Positions 18,083 through 25,817 of a stretch of DNA of 64,000 nt are shown here, piece after piece. The first letter of the stretch is position 1, and each line of letters opens with the position of its first letter. A program made the position numbers and the translations under genes. The stretch is from Paracoccaceae bacterium. Its GTDB lineage: Bacteria; Pseudomonadota; Alphaproteobacteria; Rhodobacterales; Rhodobacteraceae. The stretch covers positions 1-64,000 of the forward strand of contig CANNIA010000001.1 of assembly GCA_947504705.1 (NCBI GenBank), read 5' to 3'. Under the pieces are notes generated by a model that did not search any database, was not told the DNA's origin, and saw only the letters and a list, made by a program, of their open reading frames with translations.

Positions 18083-18739
18083 TCAGGGCGCGTCGGCCAG
18101 AGCCTGGCGAACATGGTCGACGCCCTGCTGAATGTCGCGCTCGATCGCCGAAGCAAGGGCCTTGCTGTCACCGGCGCGAATCGCGGCTATCGCCTCGCGG
18201 TGGAGATCGGGGGCCGCGTCGCGCCCAAAGCGGTCAAGCACGGCCCGCAACGAGGGCCCCGCCCGCAGCCAAAGCGATCGTGCGAGGTCCAAAAGCACGG
18301 GTGCCTCCGCTGCTTCATAAAGCGCAAAGTGGAAGGCATGGTTCGCGGCCAGATAGTCCGACAGCTTTCCGGCATCGATTGCCCGGTTCACCGCCCCGTC
18401 AATCGCCTCCAGCCGGTCGATCTGCGCCGGTGTCAGCCGACGCGCGGCCAGTTCGGCCAGTTTCGGTTCGATGGCAAGGCGGGCAAACGCCACCTGATCC
18501 AGCATTTCCGCCGAAAGCTCGGGCACAGCGACCCGCCGGTTGCCTTGTGGCAAAAGTGCCCCTTCTGCTGTCAGCCGCCGGATCGCCTCACGCACCGGCG
18601 TCATCCCCGCGCCTAGATCGGTGATCAGCCCCTGGATCGTGACCGGCTGGCCGGGGGCCAGATGGCCATAAAGGATCATGTCGCGCAATTGCGCGTAGGT
18701 GACCTCATGGCTGGGGATCTTGCGGGTCTCTTCGGGCAT
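18083..18739 (-). CDS. GntR-family regulator with FCD domain
   Basis: The product has 218 residues. The winged helix is at residues 10-75 (YAQLRDMILYGHLAPGQPVTIQGLITDLG, then MTPVREAIRRLTAEG), and the rest is an all-helical FCD effector domain with metal-type His and Asp residues (NHAFHFALYEAAEAP, DLHREAIAAIRAGD). Such regulators usually repress nearby catabolic genes and respond to a small acid or amine. A TGATCA site lies 56 bases upstream of its start, suggesting autoregulation, and more sites precede the aminotransferase and the binding-protein gene. Confidence 0.9.
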   Translation of the reverse strand: MPEETRKIPSHEVTYAQLRDMILYGHLAPGQPVTIQGLITDLGAGMTPVREAIRRLTAEGALLPQGNRRVAVPELSAEMLDQVAFARLAIEPKLAELAARRLTPAQIDRLEAIDGAVNRAIDAGKLSDYLAANHAFHFALYEAAEAPVLLDLARSLWLRAGPSLRAVLDRFGRDAAPDLHREAIAAIRAGDSKALASAIERDIQQGVDHVRQALADAP

Positions 18740-18789
18740 CTGCGCTCTCTTCGGCTTGCCCCTTTATGCCCGCATCTGCGGCGCAATCA

Positions 18790-18805
18790 AGATGTGATCA
18801 AATCC
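18790..18805. promoter_or_regulatory. TGATCA-centred site before gntR
   Basis: AAGATGTGATCAAATC holds the TGATCA core in the 86-base gap between the trgB stop and the gntR start. One half (GATCAAAT) matches the perfect palindrome at 17897. Confidence 0.5.
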
Positions 18806-18825
18806 TGAGCCCCTTCAAGTTGGAC

Positions 18826-19749
18826 TTAGCTGGTAAGGGGGACAATTTTGCCCAGCTTACGCAGACGGTCCCGCTCGCGGTCCAGCCAGAGCGCGGTCAG
18901 CATCAAGGGAGCATTGCCGATGTCACCGCGCGACAGCGCGGCCATTAAGTCTTGATGTGAAAGCAGCATGCCGCGAATATCCTCGGCTTCGGCTTCTTCC
19001 CCGAAGACCCCCGCCACATCATCCGGCAGATCGCAAACTGCGACATAGGAGTAGATATATTCCGAAACCGCCCCCGGGCTTGGGTAATATTCGCCAACCT
19101 TTTCCAGCCGCCCAAGCTGCAGGCCCGCCTCCTCGACCGCCTCGCGCCGGGCGCAATCCTCGGGGCTTTCACCGGGATCGATCCGCCCGGCGATGGCCTC
19201 GATCTGCCAGGGCATCGGGTCACCCCGTCCCAGCGGCCCCATCCGCATTTGTTCAATCACCAGCACCCGGTCGCGGACCGGGTCATAGGGCAGGACGGTG
19301 ACCGCATCGCCCGCAAGGAAGATTTCCCGCCGCAAGGTCGGGCTCATTGCACCGTCAAAGCGCCGATGGGTCAGACTGACGACATCTACGCCAAAGAACC
19401 CCGCAAAGCCCGGTTCCCGTTCCAGAACCTCGACTTCGCCAGTGCCCTGCCGCAGCCCCATTGCACTTTGGCTTGCCGCACGAACGGCGCTTGCCGCCAG
19501 CACCCGAAGCGACCCAATCCGCCCTCGTATCGCATCAACCGAATGCAGCCCGAAAGCGGCAAGGATAAGTCGGGCAAGTTCCACATCTTCGGCCCGCCGA
19601 AGGCCAAGGTCACGCTCACCCCCGGCCACGGGGCCGCAGACTGGGACGGGCAAACCCACGACATCGCAATAAAACTGCAGCCGATCCTGCGATCCAGACA
19701 GAAGGGTCTTAATCCCGGCCACGCCCCGCGCTTCGGTTGGCCCGCTCAT
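18826..19749 (-). CDS. trgB: NUDIX hydrolase, TrgB-type ADP-ribose pyrophosphatase
   Basis: The product has 307 residues. The NUDIX box runs from AGRIDPGESPEDCARREAVE through EAGLQ, about residues 200-225, with the catalytic REAVEE. This domain type hydrolyses ADP-ribose. The first 100 residues form an extra domain with a weak resemblance to gamma-glutamyl cyclotransferase folds (LQFYCDVVGLPVPV); its function is unclear. The start at 19749 follows the trgA stop by one base. The trgA-trgB order is the arrangement known from the tellurite resistance locus of Rhodobacter sphaeroides, so I use that symbol. Confidence 0.82.
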   Translation of the reverse strand: MSGPTEARGVAGIKTLLSGSQDRLQFYCDVVGLPVPVCGPVAGGERDLGLRRAEDVELARLILAAFGLHSVDAIRGRIGSLRVLAASAVRAASQSAMGLRQGTGEVEVLEREPGFAGFFGVDVVSLTHRRFDGAMSPTLRREIFLAGDAVTVLPYDPVRDRVLVIEQMRMGPLGRGDPMPWQIEAIAGRIDPGESPEDCARREAVEEAGLQLGRLEKVGEYYPSPGAVSEYIYSYVAVCDLPDDVAGVFGEEAEAEDIRGMLLSHQDLMAALSRGDIGNAPLMLTALWLDRERDRLRKLGKIVPLTS

Positions 19750-19750
19750 C

Positions 19751-20203
19751 TCATCGCCAGCGCCGACTTGCATACTCGGTCACAAAGCCCCCGATGGCGC
19801 CGCCGAAGAACATGACAGTGAACACTTTCATGGTCATCGCCGTCTGCGATCGCTTGAACATCTGGTAGAAGATGTCCGCAATCGCCTCGATCGGATCGTT
19901 ATAAACCATTCGGGTCGACTGCTTGAGCATTTCGGAAAGCCCGAACGTAAAAAGCGCCACCACGACAAGGACAATCACGGTCTTCCAGCCATAACCGACC
20001 GAATCGATATACTTGTGTCCTACCGAATTTCCCATGACCGCCCAGCCGACGATGGCACCGACGATGGCGTTGTATTCGCGCATGTGGCCAGCGCCAGTCG
20101 CGTCGGCCATGCCGGGAATATAGGCATTGGCAACCAGCCAGCCGACAATCGCGAACGAGACAGCTCCGGCAGCCTTGGCCGCAGTCGGCATTGATGTCGC
20201 CAT
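19751..20203 (-). CDS. trgA: TrgA-family membrane protein
   Basis: The product has 150 residues with about four membrane segments: GAVSFAIVGWLVANAYIP, a middle pair around NAIVGAIVGWAVMG and VIVLVVVALFTFGLSEML, and VFTVMFFGGAIGGFV. The opening MPTAAKAAGAV and the EMLKQSTRMVYNDPIEAI region match the TrgA tellurite-resistance protein family of Rhodobacter. Its biochemical role is not established. It precedes trgB with one base between stop and start. It lies 12 bases after the cfa-like gene, so the three may be co-transcribed. Confidence 0.85.
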   Translation of the reverse strand: MATSMPTAAKAAGAVSFAIVGWLVANAYIPGMADATGAGHMREYNAIVGAIVGWAVMGNSVGHKYIDSVGYGWKTVIVLVVVALFTFGLSEMLKQSTRMVYNDPIEAIADIFYQMFKRSQTAMTMKVFTVMFFGGAIGGFVTEYASRRWR

Positions 20204-20215
20204 AAGGCTAACCCC

Positions 20216-21430
20216 CTAAACCGGACGCCCAACCGTAATCTGCGTCACATCGCAATTTCCACCCTGAAAGGCTCCTGCGCAAGATGCCAGATAAAAATCC
20301 CACATCCGCTTGAAACGGTCGTCGAATCCCAGCTGTTTCACCTGCAACCAGCGCGTCGCAAACACCTCGTGCCAGCGCCGCAGCGTCTGGCTGTAGCTTT
20401 GGCCAAACTCCTCCGACCCCCTGACCGTCAGCCCGGCCCTTTCCACCTCGGCCCGCAGCACGGAAGGTGAGGGCAGCATCCCGCCGGGGAAAATGTATTT
20501 CTGCAGGAAATCGACGCTGCGCCGATAGGAGTTCCACCGGCTTTCGGCAATCGTGATGATCTGCAGCGTGGCATTGCGGCCCGGCTTCAGCCGGTCGCGC
20601 AGGGTTTTGAAATAAACCGGCCAATACTTTTCTCCCACGGCCTCGAACATCTCGATCGAGGCGATGCCGTCATAGCTGCCCCGCTCGTCGCGATAATCCT
20701 GCAGCTTGATTTGCACCCGATCCGAAAGCCCTGCCTTGGCGATCCGCTCCACCGCATAGTCATGCTGCGCTTGGCTGATCGTCAGGCCGGTCACCTGAAG
20801 GCCCCGCTCTTTCGCGGCAAATTCAGCAAAGCCACCCCAGCCGCAGCCGATCTCCAGCACATGGTCGCCTGCTTTGGCCCCCATCCGGTCGATCATGCTG
20901 GCATATTTCCGGCGCTGCGCGGTTTCCAGGCTTTCCTGCGGGTCCTCGAAGATCGCCGAAGAATAGGTCATCGTGTCATCCAGCCAAAGCCGGTAAAATT
21001 CGTTGCCAAGGTCATAGTGATAGGCGATGTTCTTCTGCGCCTGTCGCTTGCTGTTCGACTGCAGCCAGAACCGCAGCCGCTCATAGGCGCGCACCAGGCT
21101 AAGGCCCGGGAAACCATCCATCACCACGGTGTTCGAAGGTTGCAGGATCAGGTCCAGAAAGGCCTGCAGGTCGGGCGTGGTCCAGGCCCCGTCCAGATAG
21201 GCATCGCAAAAACCGAGGCTTCCGTCCCGGATCATCCGGGCGAAAAGATCCGGATCGACGACGGTGATTTCCGCGGTCAGCCCCTTGGCCTTGCCACCCG
21301 CCCGGAACCGGCGCCCATCCGGAAGCACGAAATCCAGCGCGCCCGCTTCCAGCTTACTGGCAATCTCGAACACCGCTGCAAAATAGCGCGGCACTCCCGC
21401 CTGCCCCTTTATTGTCGTCAGAACGTCCAT
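20216..21430 (-). CDS. cyclopropane-fatty-acyl-phospholipid synthase family protein
   Basis: The product has 404 residues from the ATG at 21430; earlier in-frame codons overlap the photolyase gene. The SAM-binding motif is HVLEIGCGWGGFAEFAA, preceded by the family segment NIAYHYDLGNEFYRLWLDDTMTYSSAIF and followed by GLTISQAQHDYA. The enzyme transfers a methylene group from S-adenosylmethionine to the double bond of membrane lipid acyl chains at the inner membrane. Alphaproteobacteria carry several paralogues, some of other specificity, so I give no symbol. It lies 55 bases after the photolyase gene. Confidence 0.88.
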   Translation of the reverse strand: MDVLTTIKGQAGVPRYFAAVFEIASKLEAGALDFVLPDGRRFRAGGKAKGLTAEITVVDPDLFARMIRDGSLGFCDAYLDGAWTTPDLQAFLDLILQPSNTVVMDGFPGLSLVRAYERLRFWLQSNSKRQAQKNIAYHYDLGNEFYRLWLDDTMTYSSAIFEDPQESLETAQRRKYASMIDRMGAKAGDHVLEIGCGWGGFAEFAAKERGLQVTGLTISQAQHDYAVERIAKAGLSDRVQIKLQDYRDERGSYDGIASIEMFEAVGEKYWPVYFKTLRDRLKPGRNATLQIITIAESRWNSYRRSVDFLQKYIFPGGMLPSPSVLRAEVERAGLTVRGSEEFGQSYSQTLRRWHEVFATRWLQVKQLGFDDRFKRMWDFYLASCAGAFQGGNCDVTQITVGRPV

Positions 21431-21485
21431 GGCTGACCCCAACCCTCTGTCGATGCGGCCAGTTTCGCCAAACCTGCCCTCAGGC

Positions 21486-22892
21486 TCAAGTCTTTCCTTC
21501 AGCAAGGGCAGCAAGTGCCCGCGCCCGCCCTTCCGCCAGATCGACCAGCGGCAACGGATAGGCCGCGTCGGCATACAAGCGCCAAGACCGGGGCACGGCG
21601 TCAAAGAAGCTCATCGCCTCGGGCCCCGGCGCAAGTTCGGCCAGAAACCTGCGCCGATAGGCCGTGTCGGCATCGAACCGAACTGCCTGCCCCGCCGGGT
21701 TGAATATCCTGAAAAAGGGCGCGGCATCAGGTCCCGACCCTGCCACCCATTGCCAGCCCATCGCATTGGCCGCCGGGTCCCAGTCGGTCAGGCACTCGGC
21801 AAACCAGTCAAGCCCGACCCGCCAGTCGGTCAAAAGATGCTTGGTCAGATAGCTTGCCGCAATCATCCGCGCGCGGTTGTGCATGCGCCCCGTCACATAC
21901 ATCTCGCGCATGGCTGCATCGACAAAGGGCTCGCCCGTCATCCCCCGCCGCCAGCTTTCCGCATCCCCATTGTCACCGCGCCAGGGAAAGCGGTCCCAAC
22001 CTGGCTTCCAGTTGCGGCTGACGATCTCGGGCGTGTGATGGATCAGATGATAGCTGAAATCGCGCCAGGCAAGCTGCCGCAGGAACGCCTCTGCCCCGGC
22101 TTTGCCCTCATCCCGTGCCCGCAACCCGGCATGCCAGACCTCGCGAACCCCGATCTCGCCATAGGTCAGGTTCTCCGACAGGCCCGAGCATCCCGGCACG
22201 CCCGGAAAATCCCGCCGCTCGGCATAACCCTGCACCGGCCCCGAAAGGAACCTGTGCAACCGCGCCCGTGCAGCAGCTTCTCCGACCACCTGATAGCGGG
22301 CCACAACCGCGGCCCCGCGGTTCATCCCTGCCCCAAGATGCCAATCGTCCAAGCTGTCACTGGTCGGCCAGACCTTGAGGCCCTGCGCGACTTTCGGCGC
22401 GGGCTCAGGGGCCGGAACCGCCCTTTGCAGCACTGCATTCCAATAGGGCGTGAAGACCCGGTAGAACCCGCCCTGCCCGGTCGCCACATCGCAAGGCTCG
22501 TGCATAAGATGCCCGGGAAAACTCCGCGCCGCGCGCCCCTCAGCCTGCAGCGCCGCCTTGATCCCGCTGTCCCGCGCCACGCTTGCCGGATCATAGGCCC
22601 GTGACCACCAAACCCCGCCCGCCCCGGTTTCCGCCACCAACTCCCGCAGCGCCGCCAGCGCCGGCCCGCGCCGCAACACCAGCCGCAGCCCGATCCCGGC
22701 CAGCGCCTCGGCAAAAGCCGCAACCGCCAACCCCAACCGCCATTTCGGCGCGGCCCCGATCGCATCGGTCTCGGGGTCCAGAATGAAGACCGGCAGCAAG
22801 GGCCGCCCGGTCGCCACAGCAGCCGCCAGCATCGGCTGATCGGCAAGCCGCAAGTCACGACGGAACCACAGGATCAACGGCTCATCCGACAT
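21486..22892 (-). CDS. phrB: deoxyribodipyrimidine photo-lyase
   Basis: The product has 468 residues. The N-terminal photolyase domain starts LILWFRRDLRLADQPML, and the FAD-binding C-terminal domain has GEPFVDAAMREMYVTGRMHN, RARMIAASYLTKHLLTDWR and NAMGWQWVAGSGPDAAPFFR. It repairs UV-induced pyrimidine dimers using blue light. GAGGGG lies 8 bases before the ATG. It is first in a minus run phrB, cfa-like, trgA, trgB. These are all stress or membrane functions, but common control is only an inference. Confidence 0.93.
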   Translation of the reverse strand: MSDEPLILWFRRDLRLADQPMLAAAVATGRPLLPVFILDPETDAIGAAPKWRLGLAVAAFAEALAGIGLRLVLRRGPALAALRELVAETGAGGVWWSRAYDPASVARDSGIKAALQAEGRAARSFPGHLMHEPCDVATGQGGFYRVFTPYWNAVLQRAVPAPEPAPKVAQGLKVWPTSDSLDDWHLGAGMNRGAAVVARYQVVGEAAARARLHRFLSGPVQGYAERRDFPGVPGCSGLSENLTYGEIGVREVWHAGLRARDEGKAGAEAFLRQLAWRDFSYHLIHHTPEIVSRNWKPGWDRFPWRGDNGDAESWRRGMTGEPFVDAAMREMYVTGRMHNRARMIAASYLTKHLLTDWRVGLDWFAECLTDWDPAANAMGWQWVAGSGPDAAPFFRIFNPAGQAVRFDADTAYRRRFLAELAPGPEAMSFFDAVPRSWRLYADAAYPLPLVDLAEGRARALAALAEGKT

Positions 22893-22938
22893 TCTTGCCC
22901 CTCAAGGCTTTCTCTTCCCCAAATATCCTCGGGGGGGG

Positions 22939-22988
22939 AACGCAAACGGTTCCCCGAACCGTTTGCGTTTGGGGGGCGAAGCGCCCCC
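22939..22988 (-). terminator. two tandem strong hairpins after the class V aminotransferase
   Basis: Arms of 14 bp (AACGCAAACGGTTC at 22939-22952 and its complement at 22956-22969) flank a 3-base loop. A second hairpin (GGGGGCG, 3 bases, CGCCCCC) follows at 22972-22988. They lie downstream of the minus gene at 23065 and may end its transcript or protect the 3' end. The nearby AAATATCCTCGGGG is like extragenic elements common in Rhodobacterales. Confidence 0.55.
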
Positions 22989-22993
22989 ATCAC

Positions 22994-23025
22994 CGAGGAG
23001 GAGGCGAAGCCCGACGACGAGACAA
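22994..23025. repeat. 32-bp intergenic repeat, copy 2
   Basis: This is the second copy of the repeat at 18009-18040 with one mismatch and the same orientation. It is directly next to the double hairpin. I see no third good copy in the window. Confidence 0.6.
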
Positions 23026-23064
23026 GGAAAACGCGCCCAGAATGGGCGCTCCGGTTCGCTGACC

Positions 23065-24291
23065 CTATAGCACCCGGTCCAGCGCTGCGATCAACTGCGC
23101 CACTTCGCCCGCGCTGGTGTAATGCACCGCTGACATCCGCAGGACCCCCTTTTCCAGATCGATCCCAAGGGCCTGCAACGGCCGCACGGCATAGAAATCC
23201 CCGGCCCAGCAGGCAATGCCGTTCCGCCCCAGCTCCTCGGACACCGGCTCCGCCGCCCGGTTCAGCTCCACCGCCACCGTCGGCGCCCGCTTCGCCCCAT
23301 CGCGCGGGCCCAGCAGCCGCACGTCATTTCGGGCCGACAGATAGTCCAGCAACGGCTGGATCACCGCCACTTCCTGCGCGCGCATCAGATCATGCACCCC
23401 CCGGTTCCGCGCCGCTGCATCGCCCGTGACCCCGTGCTGTGCCGCCAAAGCGTCGATGTAATCCGCCATCCCGGCGCAAGCCGCGATCTGGGCATGGTCT
23501 GGACCTGCGGGCGTATGCCGCTTGTACAGCGTGCCATGGTTGAAGAAATGCGCCTGCCCCGGCAATTCCATCCCGAACGCCTCACGCAGCACCATGATCC
23601 CCTGATGCGGCCCATAGGTCTTGTAGGCCGAGAACAGGTACACATCGCATCCCAAGGCCGGAATATCCGGGAAACCATGCGGGGCATAGCTGACCCCATC
23701 CACCACCGTCCGCGCGCCGCCGTCCTTGGCCATGGCGCAGATCGCGGCCACATCGTTGATCTCGGCAATCACGTTCGAACAATGCGGGAAGCAGACCAGC
23801 TTGACCATCCCGTCCGCCAGCAGCGCCGCCAGCGAGGACATCTCCAGCGACCCGGTGTCGGGGTCCACCTGCCACTCCCGCACCTCGATCCCGTCCTCGG
23901 CCAGCCGCCGCCAGACACCCGAGTTTGCCTCGTGGTCCTGGTTGGTCACCACGATCGCGCCGCCCGAATGCGCCAGCCATTTCCGCGCCGCTTGCGCCAG
24001 CACATAGGTATTGGCGGATGTCGATGGCCCGAAGGACACTTCCTCGCCCGCCACCCCCATCATCGCCGCCAACCGGGTCCGCGCCTCGTCCATCTCCGCG
24101 CCCCCCGCCTGCGCCCCCGGATAGGGCCCATAGGGCTGCACCTTGCGGTCGCGGTAGAACCGCGTGAGCCGGTCCACGACTTGCTGGCAGGGGTAACTCC
24201 CGCCCGCGTTTTCAAAGAACGCGTGGCTGGACAGCACCGGCGAAGTGAAGGCCGGGAACTGCGCCCGGACGAAATTCAGGTCAAGTTGCAT
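23065..24291 (-). CDS. class V aminotransferase-fold PLP enzyme (cysteine desulfurase-like)
   Basis: The product has 408 residues from the ATG at 24291, which has AAGGAG upstream; the longer frame has no such site. The PLP lysine is in DVYLFSAYKTYGPHQGI and the phosphate loop near FGPSTSANTYVLAQA. A substrate-side VTNQDHEANSGVWRRLAE pattern puts it with cysteine desulfurase-like enzymes of unassigned reaction. It lacks an obvious catalytic Cys loop in the usual place, so I do not call it IscS/SufS. It is divergent from a polyamine-type binding protein gene and shares that intergenic TGATCA site, so it may take part in amine or amino acid breakdown. Confidence 0.78.
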   Translation of the reverse strand: MQLDLNFVRAQFPAFTSPVLSSHAFFENAGGSYPCQQVVDRLTRFYRDRKVQPYGPYPGAQAGGAEMDEARTRLAAMMGVAGEEVSFGPSTSANTYVLAQAARKWLAHSGGAIVVTNQDHEANSGVWRRLAEDGIEVREWQVDPDTGSLEMSSLAALLADGMVKLVCFPHCSNVIAEINDVAAICAMAKDGGARTVVDGVSYAPHGFPDIPALGCDVYLFSAYKTYGPHQGIMVLREAFGMELPGQAHFFNHGTLYKRHTPAGPDHAQIAACAGMADYIDALAAQHGVTGDAAARNRGVHDLMRAQEVAVIQPLLDYLSARNDVRLLGPRDGAKRAPTVAVELNRAAEPVSEELGRNGIACWAGDFYAVRPLQALGIDLEKGVLRMSAVHYTSAGEVAQLIAALDRVL

Positions 24292-24397
24292 CTGGATCTC
24301 CTTTCCCCATGCATCGCCCAGCCTTTGCACCGGGTCAACGGCCAAGCGTTAGCGCCAACTCAACCGGCAAGGCTGAAATACAGACGACACGGCTAAG

Positions 24398-24413
24398 AAA
24401 TATGATCAAATTC
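24398..24413. promoter_or_regulatory. TGATCA-centred site in the divergent promoter
   Basis: AAATATGATCAAATTC differs from the perfect palindrome at 17897-17912 (AAATTTGATCAAATTT) at two bases only. It lies between two divergent genes, 107 bases from the class V enzyme start and 149 bases from the binding protein start. Confidence 0.65.
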
Positions 24414-24561
24414 GGCATCTGCACGAAGATTCTACTTGTCCTTTTCCCCGCAGCGAACCAGTTTCACCGGGTCGGGACGCCCAATTGCGGGCCGCACCCG
24501 TGCCCATTTCGCAAACTGAAGGACGGTCGCGGGGAGCGGCCACCATCACAAAGGAGCCACA

Positions 24562-25608
24562 ATGACTGTAAAATCCCTTGCCCTGCTTAGCGCCGCCTCG
24601 ATCCTGTCGCTGACCGTCGCCGCCCATGCCGCCGATCCCGAACTGACCGTCCTTGACTGGGCCGGCTGGGAGATTGACGGCATGCTGCAGCCCTATGTCG
24701 ACAAGAACGGCGACAAGCCAAGCTATGTTTTCTTCGCCGACGATGACGAAGCCTTCCAGAAAATGTCCTCGGGCTTTGCCGCCGATGTTGTCCACCCCTG
24801 CGCCGCCGCCGTGCCGCGCTATATGGATGCCGGGCTGATCGAGCCTTGGGATACCTCGAAGATCCCGGAATTCGCCAATATCCCGGCGCGGATGTCGGCC
24901 CCCTTTACCGATGATCAGGGTGTCTGGTTCATCCCGACCGACTATGCCTATACCGCCATCGCCTACAACGCCGAGACGGTTCCGGTCGAAGACGTGGCCT
25001 CGGTCCAGGTGTTCGCCGACCCGAAATATGCCGGCCGGATCGCGCTCCCGGACAACACCGATGACATCTGGTCGCTGGCCTTCATGGCAACCGGCGTTCC
25101 GAACTGGGACAACGTCACCGACGAACAGTTCCAGGCCGCTGCCGACTGGCTGCGCATGGTGCACCCGAATGTCCGCGCCTACTGGGCCGACCCGTCGGAA
25201 CTGGCGCAGCTTATGGCCTCGGGCGAAGTGCAGGTTGCCTTCTCGTGGAACGACCCGGTCGCCATCCTGAAGGCCGAGAACTTCCCCGTCGGCTTTAACC
25301 GGGCCCCGAAAGAAGGTGCCGCAACCTGGTACTGCGGCTTCGTCAACGTCAAGGGCAGCGCCGGAAGCGAGGACAAGGCCTATGACCTGATCAACTCGCT
25401 GCTGTCGCATTCCTCGGCCCAGCCGCTATTGGACGCAATCGGCTATTCGCTGTCCAACGACGCTGCCATGGCGGAAATCCCGGCCGAGGCCTTGCAGGCC
25501 GCCTATATCGACCCGGTCACCACGCAGCTTTTCGTGCAGTCGCCGCCCACGACCGAACTCCGCGACCGCATGATCGAGGAATTCGAGATGATCAAGTCGG
25601 GCTTCTAA
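24562..25608 (+). CDS. ABC transporter substrate-binding protein, polyamine (PotD-like) type
   Basis: The product has 348 residues. A signal peptide (about residues 1-23, ending AAHAAD) sends it to the periplasm. The mature part begins LTVLDWAGWEIDGML and has DVVHPCAAAVPRYMDAGLIEPWD and WFIPTDYAYTAIAYN, a pattern of spermidine/putrescine-type binding proteins. No permease or ATPase gene is next to it, and a strong terminator follows 20 bases after the stop, so it is transcribed alone. AAGGAG lies 5 bases before the ATG. The ligand is probably a polyamine or related amine, from family and from the shared GntR-type site. Confidence 0.83.
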   Translation: MTVKSLALLSAASILSLTVAAHAADPELTVLDWAGWEIDGMLQPYVDKNGDKPSYVFFADDDEAFQKMSSGFAADVVHPCAAAVPRYMDAGLIEPWDTSKIPEFANIPARMSAPFTDDQGVWFIPTDYAYTAIAYNAETVPVEDVASVQVFADPKYAGRIALPDNTDDIWSLAFMATGVPNWDNVTDEQFQAAADWLRMVHPNVRAYWADPSELAQLMASGEVQVAFSWNDPVAILKAENFPVGFNRAPKEGAATWYCGFVNVKGSAGSEDKAYDLINSLLSHSSAQPLLDAIGYSLSNDAAMAEIPAEALQAAYIDPVTTQLFVQSPPTTELRDRMIEEFEMIKSGF

Positions 25609-25628
25609 GCCGCCCTGACCCAAAGACC

Positions 25629-25663
25629 GGGCCGTCTCCGCGCAGGGGGCGGCCCTTTTCTTT
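25629..25663 (+). terminator. rho-independent terminator of the binding protein gene
   Basis: An 11-bp stem starting GGGCCGTCTCC with two G-U wobbles, a 5-base loop and GGGGGCGGCCC is followed by TTTTCTTT. This is the clearest intrinsic terminator in the window. Confidence 0.9.
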
Positions 25664-25817
25664 GCCGCAATGCCATCTGGCCCGACATCGACTTCACCTG
25701 CCATTAATATGACAGGAAGTGTCACTAACCGATGCCAAGGTTTCGTGCCAAAGATCGCGATATGTTTCCCAAGCTGGACGCTTCGGAAAACCCGCCACGC
25801 CAAAGAATGAGGATAGT

